Origin: an uncultured Bacilli bacterium
GTDB taxonomy: Bacteria; Bacillota_I; Bacilli_A; RF39; UBA660
DNA: 25,590 bases
Direction: 5' to 3'
Assembly (NCBI GenBank): GCA_948999435.1
Contig: CARJCM010000014.1
Location: 1-25,590, forward strand
Below the pieces are notes generated by a model. That model saw only the letters and a program-made list of their open reading frames with translations, did no database searches and was not told the origin of the DNA. Position 1 is the first letter of the stretch. Each line of letters opens with the position of its first letter. This document shows positions 7,525-14,709 of this stretch, piece by piece. Position numbers and translations under genes: made by a program.

Positions 7525-8820
7525 TTAAGCCACAACATATGGATTGTTTAAAGTACCATTTCCATCTGCTTGAAACTGTATATCAGCCTTCAGATTTATT
7601 ACTGGGCAGAAATTTCGTCGAAAACCTGCGCTTACATTATTCATATTAATAGCGCCAAGATTTCCAACAACAAATACTTTAGCATAATAATTATTTCCAT
7701 GATAATACCATTGACTTGGTGTCATTGTCCAAAATTCTTTTCCATTATACAAGAAATATTTATCATTAATTTGATCATTTCCACCTGCAAATATTACTTC
7801 ATCTATTGTTATTGCACCTACTTTTAGAGTATACATATCACCTGAATTACATGATAAACTAGGTGTATAATTTGTATATAATCTATCATAACCTGCATAA
7901 TTTTGTGAATTTCCACTTGCTCTCCATGGTTCATTATTAGATGTATTTCTATCATTGCAGAATTTTCCATCGGCAACCTTTGATGAATTTTTTGTATTAT
8001 TTTCAATTTTACTTTTATACCAACTTTCAGTTGCTAATTTTAAATATGAGTCTTGTCCTGCTAAAGTTCGCTGCTCAGTTGTGTTATAAGTCCATCCTAC
8101 ATAAGTGCTATTTCCATTAGCTCCATTATATTGTTGATCGGTTCCTAATGCATTATCATCTGTACTTGTTCCATTGGCATGACACGAAGACCCATCATAT
8201 ATTAATCTCATCGAACTATCTCCATTGATTCGGATTATTCTCCAACAGAATCCACCAAACTTAACATAATTGTTTGTTACAGATCCACGCCAGTAATATG
8301 AATATCCACCATACATTCCATCATTAACCTTGTATACTCCTTCGTCAGTTGTTGCAATCTGACTAAAGTCTGGAGTTCCTTCTTTTATAGTTATGTTATT
8401 TAATATTGTTTCACTAGCTGTTGGTTCTTTTTTATCAAAATATAAATAACACTTTGTTCCTTTTTGGGTTATCCCTAAAAAGTCTATCTTTCCTTCTTTA
8501 TATTTGATAGTTATTCCTTCGTCCTTTAAATCTGTAGTTGTTTTTTTACATACTGATTTCTCACTATTAAAGTTATATCCTTCTGTTGGAATTGTGTCTG
8601 TTTCTATATAATTAGTTCCATCCTCACTAATATTCACTGCCATTATTCTCATGTCTGGTTCTTTATAGTTAATAGTTCCTTTTACTAGTGGTATATCCTC
8701 TGTTAATTTATATTTTGCTCTAGTTTTTGTTATAGTTATTGCTGAAGTGATACATACTAATATCAAACCTCCTATTATGATTTGTTTCTTGTAATTCTTC
8801 TTTAATCTTTTAAATTGCAT
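7525..8820 (-). CDS. Membrane-anchored surface protein with C-terminal DUF6273-like domain (tentative)
   Basis: A 431-residue exported protein. Residues 1-12 are basic, followed by one hydrophobic segment (about 13-31) that should anchor it with the rest outside the cell. The outer part is rich in Asn, Tyr, Gly and Cys. It holds the segments GGYSYYWRGSVTNNYVKFGG, FCWRIIRINGD, FWTMTPSQWYY and, at the C-terminus, FCPVINLKAD followed by NGTLNNPYVV. From memory these are typical of DUF6273/formylglycine-generating-enzyme or C-type-lectin-like folds found in multi-copy surface proteins of uncultured Firmicutes; this should be confirmed by profile search. It has its own -10 (TATAAT, 8860-8865). It is co-directional with the RHH gene and divergent from the XRE gene. 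Substrate or ligand unknown. Confidence 0.65.
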   Translation of the reverse strand: MQFKRLKKNYKKQIIIGGLILVCITSAITITKTRAKYKLTEDIPLVKGTINYKEPDMRIMAVNISEDGTNYIETDTIPTEGYNFNSEKSVCKKTTTDLKDEGITIKYKEGKIDFLGITQKGTKCYLYFDKKEPTASETILNNITIKEGTPDFSQIATTDEGVYKVNDGMYGGYSYYWRGSVTNNYVKFGGFCWRIIRINGDSSMRLIYDGSSCHANGTSTDDNALGTDQQYNGANGNSTYVGWTYNTTEQRTLAGQDSYLKLATESWYKSKIENNTKNSSKVADGKFCNDRNTSNNEPWRASGNSQNYAGYDRLYTNYTPSLSCNSGDMYTLKVGAITIDEVIFAGGNDQINDKYFLYNGKEFWTMTPSQWYYHGNNYYAKVFVVGNLGAINMNNVSAGFRRNFCPVINLKADIQFQADGNGTLNNPYVVA

Positions 8821-8893
8821 TATTTATCACTCTTTCTAGTTCTAAATAATGAGCGCTCAATTATATTAGAAATTTATCATTTATATTTTAGAT

Positions 8894-8914
8894 TATATAG
8901 CAAAATGCTATATA
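8894..8914. promoter_or_regulatory. 9-bp perfect inverted repeat, probable operator
   Basis: TATATAGCA (8894-8902) is mirrored by TGCTATATA (8906-8914) around AAA. It lies between the divergent surface-protein and XRE genes, about 50 bp before the XRE start and about 30 bp upstream of the surface gene's -10. It is suited to a dimeric HTH regulator, most simply the adjacent XRE protein acting on itself and the divergent gene. Confidence 0.55.
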
Positions 8915-8966
8915 TGTCAATATAACAAATTGTTTTACGCTAAAATGTGAGTATAGGAGATGCATT

Positions 8967-9221
8967 ATGAATAGTGAAATTAGATTTGAAAGATTAAAAG
9001 GGCTTAGAGAAGATAAGGATTTATTACAAAAAGATATTGCTAATGTTCTTGATGTTACTCAAGTGGCTTATAGTTGTTATGAAATAGGGAGAAGACAAAT
9101 TCCTCTTGATGCATTAATTATACTTGCGGAATATTATGATGTTAGTGTTGATTATATATTAGGTTTAACTGATGTTAGAAAACCTTATCCTAAAAGTATT
9201 TTGGATAATAAAAAAAGTTAA
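8967..9221 (+). CDS. XRE/Cro-CI family transcriptional regulator
   Basis: A protein of 84 residues that is essentially one helix-turn-helix domain. RFERLKGLREDKDLLQKDIA leads into LDVTQVAYSCYEIGRRQIP, the recognition region, followed by LIILAEYYDVSVDYILGLTD, the classic end of HTH_3 domains. A short charged tail follows. There is no ligand or peptidase domain, so it is likely a simple dimeric repressor. The ATG at 8967 is 7 nt after AGGAG. The inverted repeat at 8894-8914 is in its promoter region, suggesting autoregulation (inference). Confidence 0.9.
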   Translation: MNSEIRFERLKGLREDKDLLQKDIANVLDVTQVAYSCYEIGRRQIPLDALIILAEYYDVSVDYILGLTDVRKPYPKSILDNKKS

Positions 9222-9245
9222 TAAATGATGAGTTATTAACTTTTT
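9212..9245. terminator. Bidirectional terminator between the XRE gene and gpmI
   Basis: AAAAAGTTAATAA (9212-9224) and TTATTAACTTTTT (9233-9245) form a perfect 13-bp stem with an 8-nt loop. It overlaps the stop codons of both convergent genes. Confidence 0.75.
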
Positions 9246-10740
9246 AATTTATTAAACTTGCTGATTCTTCCATTTCAGTAGGAACAGCAATATCCATGTA
9301 TTCTAAAATAGTAGGAGCGATGTTAGTTAAGTCGCCACCTTTTTTTAATTCAATGTTATTATCAGTAATAATAAATGGGACTTTACTTGTAGTATGAGTA
9401 GTTATTGGTTTTTCATTTTCATCAAACATTATATCAGCATTTCCATGATCAGCGATAATAAACATTGTGTAGAAATTATCTTGGGCTACTTCGTATAATC
9501 TTTGTAAACATACATCTATTGTTGTAACCGCTTTCATAGTAGCATCTAAATTACCAGTGTGTCCAACCATATCAGCATTGGCAAAGTTTACAAATATAAA
9601 ATCGATATCACGTTCCATAGCACTAATAGTTTTCTTGGTAATTTCTGTTGCACTCATTTCGGGAGCTAAATCATATGTTTCAACTTTTGGTGAGGGAATT
9701 AATATTTTGTCACATTTGTTTATTTTTCCATTATACATACCATCAAAAAAGTAAGTTACATGAGCATATTTCTCAGTTTCAGCGATTCGCGCTTGAGTAA
9801 TATCTAAATTACTTAGATATATGCCTAAAGGATTGGTAACATTAATGTCTTCTAAAAAATTATTAGTTTTAATGTCTTTGTCTAATGGGAAAAATGAGTA
9901 AACATCAATATTTTCAAATTTGTATGTTGGCATATCTTCAAAAGTAGGACAAGCAAAAGCGCGCATAATTTGTTTTCCTCTGTCACTTCGGTAATTCATC
10001 CATAAAATTATGTCTCCGTCTTTTATAATGTTGTCAGGATTGACAATTAATGGATAAATAAATTCATCAGTTACATTCTTTTTGTACATATTTAATAGAC
10101 CTTCAGTGGCTGTTTTTACTTTAATTCCTATGCCTCTTGTTAATAAATCATAATATACTTTGGTTCTGTCATAATTGGTGTCTCTATCCATGGCATAAAA
10201 TCTACCACATACACTAGTTATGTCAGCATGTTTATCATCAGCGATTTTTTCTTCTAAATCATGAATAAAATTTACGGCGGCATTAGTATTAGTATCTCTT
10301 CCGTCTGTAATTAGATGAAAATGAATATTTATAGCATTATTTTCTTTTAATAATTCATATACACTTAGAAAATGCTCTAAATTAGAATGTACTTTGCCAT
10401 CACTATATAATCCAATTATATGAATAGTTCTGGTTTTGGCTTCTTCTAATAATTCATTAAATAAAATGTTGTCTTTATGAATGTGTTTTAAAAACTCGGT
10501 TATTCTGGGTCCGTGTTGATTTATTTTTCTTCCAGCACCTATTGTCATATGCCCAATTTCACTATTGCCAAATTCACCCTCATTTAATCCGACATATTCT
10601 TCAGAAGCATAAAGCGTAGTATGAGGATATGTTTCCCATAGCTTATCAAAATTTTTAGTGTTAGCCATTTTTATAGCATTGCCATATTCTTCTTCTCTAT
10701 AACCCCAACCATCTAATACAACAGTTAAAACTTTGCGCAT
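9244..10740 (-). CDS. gpmI: 2,3-bisphosphoglycerate-independent phosphoglycerate mutase
   Basis: Interconverts 3- and 2-phosphoglycerate in glycolysis with two Mn2+ ions and a phosphoserine intermediate. The 498-residue length is normal. Asp10 (LDGWG) is a metal ligand, and the nucleophile is Ser60 in GEFGNSEIGH. The substrate loop ITDGRDT, the DMVGHTG segment and the C-terminal metal motif IADHGNAD are all present. I chose the ATG at 10740 because AAGGTGA lies 8 nt upstream; the frame extends to a GTG at 10752 that is part of that ribosome binding site. The gene has its own promoter and is the last gene of the minus-strand block with spo0A, tpiA and pgk. Confidence 0.97.
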   Translation of the reverse strand: MRKVLTVVLDGWGYREEEYGNAIKMANTKNFDKLWETYPHTTLYASEEYVGLNEGEFGNSEIGHMTIGAGRKINQHGPRITEFLKHIHKDNILFNELLEEAKTRTIHIIGLYSDGKVHSNLEHFLSVYELLKENNAINIHFHLITDGRDTNTNAAVNFIHDLEEKIADDKHADITSVCGRFYAMDRDTNYDRTKVYYDLLTRGIGIKVKTATEGLLNMYKKNVTDEFIYPLIVNPDNIIKDGDIILWMNYRSDRGKQIMRAFACPTFEDMPTYKFENIDVYSFFPLDKDIKTNNFLEDINVTNPLGIYLSNLDITQARIAETEKYAHVTYFFDGMYNGKINKCDKILIPSPKVETYDLAPEMSATEITKKTISAMERDIDFIFVNFANADMVGHTGNLDATMKAVTTIDVCLQRLYEVAQDNFYTMFIIADHGNADIMFDENEKPITTHTTSKVPFIITDNNIELKKGGDLTNIAPTILEYMDIAVPTEMEESASLIN

Positions 10741-10766
10741 ATGATAAATCACCTTTTTTCTTATTT

Positions 10767-10795
10767 ATTATACTATATTTTTATTAAAAGTACAA
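10767..10795 (-). promoter_or_regulatory. Sigma-A promoter of gpmI
   Basis: On the minus strand TTGTAC (10790-10795) is 17 bp from TATAAT (10767-10772). Confidence 0.6.
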
Positions 10796-10820
10796 ATTAT
10801 TGTTTTTTAATTTATTTATT

Positions 10821-10844
10821 TTAAAAAGAGTGCGGAACACTCTT
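10821..10844 (-). terminator. Terminator of spo0A
   Basis: AAGAGTG (10826-10832) and CACTCTT (10838-10844) pair around CGGAA, with a T-run on the minus strand directly after the spo0A stop. Confidence 0.75.
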
Positions 10845-10849
10845 AAATT

Positions 10850-11623
10850 TCAAACATGAAGTAACTTTTTGTCAAATCTTAATCTATCAGCGATGGTAGC
10901 GATGAATTCTGAATTTGTTGGCTTTGTTCTATCAAATGCTACACTATTACCGAATATTTCTTCCATTAAATCATAGTCGCCTCTAGCCCAACTTACTTCA
11001 ATAGCATGTCTTATAGCACGCTCAACACGTGAGGCAGTTGTTGAATATCTTAGGGCAACCTCAGGATATATCTCTTTTGTAATACCACCATATGAGTCAC
11101 TATCTCGATAAAATAAAAAGACACTTTCTCTAATATATGTATAACCTTTAATATGACTGGGTATTCCTAATTGATGTAATAATTTGCTTATAGCTACATG
11201 TACTTCTTTTTCATCATCATTTAAGGCTTTAGCTTTTAAATTGTTATTGTTTCCTAATTCTAATATTCTGGTTTCTAAAGCTAATGCACTAAATGGTTTT
11301 AACATGTAATAGCTAACTCCATAATTATTTGTCATATTAATGGTGTATTCTTTTTTGTAACTTGTTAAAATAATTACTTTTTTTCTAATATTTTTTTGTT
11401 TCATTTGCTCAAGTATAGTTAATCCATCTATTTCAGGAAGAATTAAATCCATAATTAAACAATCGAATTCATTTTTGTTTTCAAGGATGTAATCCAAGGC
11501 TTCTTGTCCATTCTCTATTGTTTTTACTACTTTGATTACTGCGTGACTACTAAATTGCTCTTTAATTCTATTAGTGACATTTTGATTGTTGTCTACTACT
11601 AGAATTCTTGTCGTATTTTCCAT
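10850..11623 (-). CDS. spo0A: Sporulation master regulator Spo0A
   Basis: Response regulator that, when phosphorylated, commits the cell to sporulation. The receiver domain (about 1-125) has the phospho-acceptor Asp59 in DCLIMDLILPEIDG and the conserved Thr and Lys in LTS and LKPF. The C-terminal Spo0A DNA-binding domain (about 150-257) has HIKGYTYIRE and the recognition segment STTASRVERAIRHAIEVSW, which is diagnostic. The usual DD acidic pair near the start is D11-N12, so one Mg2+ ligand is changed. The ATG at 11623 follows AAAGGAG. Two Spo0A boxes lie upstream at 11738-11754, consistent with autoregulation. No phosphorelay genes lie in the window. Confidence 0.97.
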   Translation of the reverse strand: MENTTRILVVDNNQNVTNRIKEQFSSHAVIKVVKTIENGQEALDYILENKNEFDCLIMDLILPEIDGLTILEQMKQKNIRKKVIILTSYKKEYTINMTNNYGVSYYMLKPFSALALETRILELGNNNNLKAKALNDDEKEVHVAISKLLHQLGIPSHIKGYTYIRESVFLFYRDSDSYGGITKEIYPEVALRYSTTASRVERAIRHAIEVSWARGDYDLMEEIFGNSVAFDRTKPTNSEFIATIADRLRFDKKLLHV

Positions 11624-11668
11624 TTCTTTCTCCTTTATTTAGTTTCCTTATTTACTACACGCATACTT

Positions 11669-11689
11669 AGTATAGCATATTATGTCGAT
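11669..11689 (-). promoter_or_regulatory. Possible -10 of spo0A with a near-match Spo0A box
   Basis: The minus strand has TATACT at 11669-11674, preceded by ATCGACA (plus strand TGTCGAT, 11683-11689), a 6/7 match to the Spo0A box between the -10 and the expected -35. No good -35 is visible, as expected for a regulated promoter. Tentative. Confidence 0.35.
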
Positions 11690-11706
11690 TAGAGCTAGAA
11701 AATGTT

Positions 11707-11735
11707 TTGACATGTTTTGTCTAGTTATGTAAAAT
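11707..11735 (+). promoter_or_regulatory. Consensus sigma-A promoter pointing away from spo0A
   Basis: TTGACA (11707-11712) is 17 bp from TAAAAT (11730-11735) on the plus strand. No plus-strand gene follows before a hairpin at 11796-11815. Its start site would fall within the Spo0A boxes. Confidence 0.5.
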
Positions 11736-11737
11736 GA

Positions 11738-11754
11738 TGTCGAAAGTTGTCGAA
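11738..11754 (+). promoter_or_regulatory. Two tandem Spo0A boxes
   Basis: TGTCGAA occurs at 11738-11744 and again at 11748-11754, both perfect matches to the Spo0A-binding consensus, 10 bp apart on the same face of the helix. They lie about 115 bp upstream of the spo0A start codon and directly downstream of the plus-strand -10 at 11730. Confidence 0.75.
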
Positions 11755-11820
11755 ATTAGTTTTTTGACAGATAATTTTACATTGTTTTAAAGAAAAAAAT
11801 GCTTTAAAGCATTTTAGTTT
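11742..11820 (+). ncRNA. Candidate short RNA divergent from spo0A
   Basis: The plus-strand promoter at 11707-11735 would start a transcript near 11742. A perfect 20-bp palindrome at 11796-11815 followed by AGTTTTG could end it, giving about 80 nt without an ORF. Its first bases are the Spo0A boxes, so Spo0A would be expected to repress it. This is predicted from signals only. Confidence 0.3.
11793..11815. terminator. Terminator of the 266-residue gene, possibly bidirectional
   Basis: The palindrome AAAATGCTTTAAAGCATTTT (11796-11815) gives a 7-bp stem. On the minus strand it is followed by further T and directly follows the stop of the 266-residue gene. The plus-strand T-run is interrupted and weaker. 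Confidence 0.6.
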
Positions 11821-12614
11821 TGAGGATATTTGTATTTAGAAATTTTTCTTGTTAATGCTAAATATTCTTTTTGAGCACTTTCTAAATAGATTGATGTATC
11901 TATATATTCTCTTTTAAGGTCTTCATCTGCTTTAGGCATAGATTCTTTAGCTTTTAAATGTAAATCTTGGATTTCTTTATCTAAATTACTTGAAGTAATA
12001 TTTTTTCCTTCTAAATATCTTTGTAAACAATCAAGACTTAAAGCTGATAAATTGTTGTTGCTTCTAGCTAAAATATCTGGTACTACTGTAGTGGTAAAAA
12101 GAGTATGGTCAGCTGTTTTTAAACTTTGTATTTGACAATATAAAGATAGCAATTTTCCTTTTTCAGTATCAGTTGGAAGCCAGAGACTACTTTCAGGATA
12201 AGCTTTAACTATTTTTATTAATCCTTCATCTTGATGGCTAGCTAAGTCGCGCATTTCTTCAAAATGATGATGTTCTTTAGCTAAAGGATGATTTTCAAGT
12301 GATGGCTCAATTTTTGTGCGTAATTCAGCAAATAATTGTAATAATAGTCTAATTTCTTCTAATGTACCTTTAGATTGTATTCTATCTTGTAAAACGGCTC
12401 TTTCAAAATCGTCTAAATCAGGATTTATTGTACCATAATCTAATATATGACCGATTGTAGAAACAAAAGCCATATTTTTCTTTGCTTCTGCATCTTCTAA
12501 TCTTTGCTCTAAAGTTTCTAAAGGCATAGTTTTTAAAGAATTAAAAACTTCTATGGCGCCTTTAGTTAAAATTCCTTTTTGTAATCTTATAATTTCTTCT
12601 ATTAATAAATCCAT
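11814..12614 (-). CDS. Hypothetical helical protein, 266 residues, upstream of spo0A
   Basis: I do not recognise this protein. It is predicted almost entirely alpha-helical and soluble, with long charged stretches (ETLEQRLEDAEAKKNMAF, LKAKESMPKADEDLKREY) and a His-rich spot, EHHHFEEMRD, near residue 115. No signal peptide, membrane segment or known catalytic motif is visible. The ATG at 12614 is 6 nt after AAGGA. It lies between tpiA and spo0A on the same strand but has a terminator before and after, so it is probably transcribed alone. Confidence 0.7.
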   Translation of the reverse strand: MDLLIEEIIRLQKGILTKGAIEVFNSLKTMPLETLEQRLEDAEAKKNMAFVSTIGHILDYGTINPDLDDFERAVLQDRIQSKGTLEEIRLLLQLFAELRTKIEPSLENHPLAKEHHHFEEMRDLASHQDEGLIKIVKAYPESSLWLPTDTEKGKLLSLYCQIQSLKTADHTLFTTTVVPDILARSNNNLSALSLDCLQRYLEGKNITSSNLDKEIQDLHLKAKESMPKADEDLKREYIDTSIYLESAQKEYLALTRKISKYKYPQN

Positions 12615-12650
12615 AATATCCTTCTTTCTGTTTATTTATCTTATTATTAA

Positions 12651-12681
12651 ATTAAAAAAAAGTAAATATCTTTTTTACTTT
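12651..12681 (-). terminator. Terminator of the pgk-tpiA operon
   Basis: AAAGTAAA (12659-12666) and TTTACTTT (12674-12681) pair around a 7-nt loop. A run of eight T follows on the minus strand, and the stem overlaps the tpiA stop codon. Confidence 0.7.
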
Positions 12682-13406
12682 TCTATTATTTTTATGATTT
12701 CTTCTATGTTATTTGGATTTAAACAACTGCTTCCTAATATATAACCATCTAATTCTTTAATTGTTTCTAATTCTTCAATGTTAGAACTATTAACATTACC
12801 ACCAAAGATGATACTTACTTTATGATGATAATAGCTTTCAATTATTCTTTTAATGAATTTTATGGTACTTTCTATTTCTGGTATATTATAAGGTTCATTA
12901 CTACCAATTAAATAAGAGGGTTCATAAGCGATTATAATGTCACTCATTTTTTCTTCAGGAATATTATTTAATATTCTCGCTATATCTCGTTCTAATACTT
13001 GATGTTTTACTTTTCTTAAATATTCTTCTTTGGTTTCACCTATACAATATATTACCTTGATATCATTATTTAAAGCAGTATTTATTTTTTTTAATAATAT
13101 ATTATGATTTTCATTATAATACTTTCTTCTTTCGAAATGTCCTATAATTGTATATTTAACAAAAAAACTTTTTAAGGATTCTATACTTGTATCGCCAGTT
13201 AAATATAAATCACTATTAATATTTATATCTTGACTACATAATTCTATATTTTCATTTTTAAATAGGGATAAATATGGTGTACTAGGAGCGATAATTAGCT
13301 CTATATTATTACTTTTAATATTTTTTAGTGACTCTTTATATAAAGACATTTCATAATAGGTTTTATGAGCTTTTAAATTACAAATCAAGTACTTCAATGC
13401 CATCAT
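12675..13406 (-). CDS. tpiA: Triosephosphate isomerase, divergent
   Basis: Interconverts dihydroxyacetone phosphate and glyceraldehyde 3-phosphate. The catalytic residues can be placed: Lys12 (CNLKAHKT), His90 (IIGHFERR) and Glu162 (AYEPSYLIG). Several strongly conserved motifs are altered, however: NWKMN is NLKAH, GHSERR is GHFERR, loop 6 PVWAIGTG is PSYLIGSN, and GGSV is GGNV. Length (243) is near normal. The start is uncertain: ATG at 13406 and 13403 are 0 and 3 nt from the GGAGG, while a TTG at 13397 is 9 nt away and gives the usual N-terminus length. The gene overlaps the end of pgk, which supports its identity. Confidence 0.88.
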   Translation of the reverse strand: MMALKYLICNLKAHKTYYEMSLYKESLKNIKSNNIELIIAPSTPYLSLFKNENIELCSQDININSDLYLTGDTSIESLKSFFVKYTIIGHFERRKYYNENHNILLKKINTALNNDIKVIYCIGETKEEYLRKVKHQVLERDIARILNNIPEEKMSDIIIAYEPSYLIGSNEPYNIPEIESTIKFIKRIIESYYHHKVSIIFGGNVNSSNIEELETIKELDGYILGSSCLNPNNIEEIIKIIEK

Positions 13407-14586
13407 CCTCCATTATGGCTTCTATTCCTGGAAGAGTGCCATTTGCTATAAATTCTAATGTTGCTCCACCTCCACTAGAAATGTTTTCAAATTTTCCTCT
13501 AAATCCTAAATTGTTTAAGGCAGAAATTGTGTCTCCACCACCAATAACTACTTTTTCAGGATATTTACTTAAAATATTAAAAATTTCCGTAGTACCATTT
13601 TTAAATTCTTTTTCTTCATAGACTCCCATGGTTCCATTTATAAATATAGTTTCACTATTATCTAGTATATCTTTATATTTAGTTATTGTTTTAGCACCAA
13701 TATCTTTTATAATATCATTTGCTTCAATTTTATTAATACTTTTAATAGTAGTGGTATTATTATATGTTGATGATACAATTGCATCTAGAGGAAAAGCAAA
13801 CTTTTCTTTGTATGTAAACATTAAACTTTGTAATTCACTTACTATTTCAGGATTATCATTTTTTAAAGATTCACCAAGATTTAAACCTAGCGCATATAAA
13901 AAGGAATTGGCTATACCACCACTTAATAATAAATGATCACATTTAGGTAATAAACTTTTAATTATACTAAGTTTATCATCAACTTTAGCTCCACCCATTA
14001 TTACTGTGAAAGGATTTTTATGATTTATTAGATTTTTATTTAACATATTTATTTCAGCTTCAGCGAGAAAGCCTAGACAACTTGGTAAATATTTAGATAA
14101 TCCGACAACGGATGTATGAGTTCTATGACTACTGGCAAAAGCATCTAAGACAAATACTTCTCCTAATTCAGATAGCTGTTTAGCTGTTTCTTCATTTAAT
14201 GTTGATTCTAATTTATTTGGAATATCTAAAAATCTAGTATTTTCTAATAATAGTATTTCTCCTGGTAAAAGAGCTTGGGCTATTTCTTTAGTGCTAGGAC
14301 CTAAAATGTCAGTCGCAAATTTTATTTCTTTATTTAAAAGTTTTGCTAAACTAAGTCTTACAGGTTCTAAGGTGTTTTTAGCTTTGTCTTCTTCACTTTT
14401 AACTCGGCCTAAATGACTTAAAATAATTATTTTACAATTTTCTTTTAGTAAGTAATTTATTGTTTCTAAACTTTTTATTATTTTAGTTTCATCTAATACA
14501 TTGCCATTTTCTATAGGGACATTTAAATCACATCTTAATAATACTCTTTTGTTATTTATGTTCATTTTTCTTAATAATTGTTTCAT
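13378..14586 (-). CDS. pgk: Phosphoglycerate kinase
   Basis: Transfers phosphate from 1,3-bisphosphoglycerate to ADP. Family motifs in order are RCDLNVPIENG (usually RVDFNVP), SHLGR, LLLENTRF, DAFASSHRTHTS (usually DAFGTAHRAHAS), GGAKVDDK, NGTMGVYE and GGGDTISAL, with SSGGGATLE near the end. Length (402) is normal. The substitutions are moderate and no key residue is obviously lost. The ATG at 14586 follows AGAGGG. It is the first gene of a pgk-tpiA operon in which tpiA starts inside the pgk end. Confidence 0.97.
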   Translation of the reverse strand: MKQLLRKMNINNKRVLLRCDLNVPIENGNVLDETKIIKSLETINYLLKENCKIIILSHLGRVKSEEDKAKNTLEPVRLSLAKLLNKEIKFATDILGPSTKEIAQALLPGEILLLENTRFLDIPNKLESTLNEETAKQLSELGEVFVLDAFASSHRTHTSVVGLSKYLPSCLGFLAEAEINMLNKNLINHKNPFTVIMGGAKVDDKLSIIKSLLPKCDHLLLSGGIANSFLYALGLNLGESLKNDNPEIVSELQSLMFTYKEKFAFPLDAIVSSTYNNTTTIKSINKIEANDIIKDIGAKTITKYKDILDNSETIFINGTMGVYEEKEFKNGTTEIFNILSKYPEKVVIGGGDTISALNNLGFRGKFENISSGGGATLEFIANGTLPGIEAIMEDDGIEVLDL

Positions 14587-14609
14587 TTTATCCCTCTTAT
14601 TCTTTTATT

Positions 14610-14639
14610 ATTATAACTTAATTTGGTCGCATTTTACAA
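14610..14639 (-). promoter_or_regulatory. Sigma-A promoter of pgk-tpiA
   Basis: On the minus strand TTGTAA (14634-14639) is 18 bp from TATAAT (14610-14615). Confidence 0.6.
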
Positions 14640-14662
14640 TAGTTTTAGCTTTTATTTTGAAT

Positions 14663-14691
14663 AAATATTTTTTAATAGTACTTCATATAAT
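14663..14691 (+). promoter_or_regulatory. Probable sigma-E (mother-cell) promoter of spoIID
   Basis: AAATATT (14663-14669) is 14 bp from CATATAAT (14684-14691). This fits the known sigma-E pattern of an ATATT -35 and a CATA--AT -10 closely, with one -10 mismatch, and spoIID is sigma-E controlled in Bacillus. Confidence 0.6.
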
Positions 14692-14709
14692 TAGTTAGAG
14701 GAGACTATT

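Noticed and set aside
13628..13936. Plus-strand 102-codon frame inside pgk
   Set aside because: Shadow of pgk on the opposite strand with no start signals.
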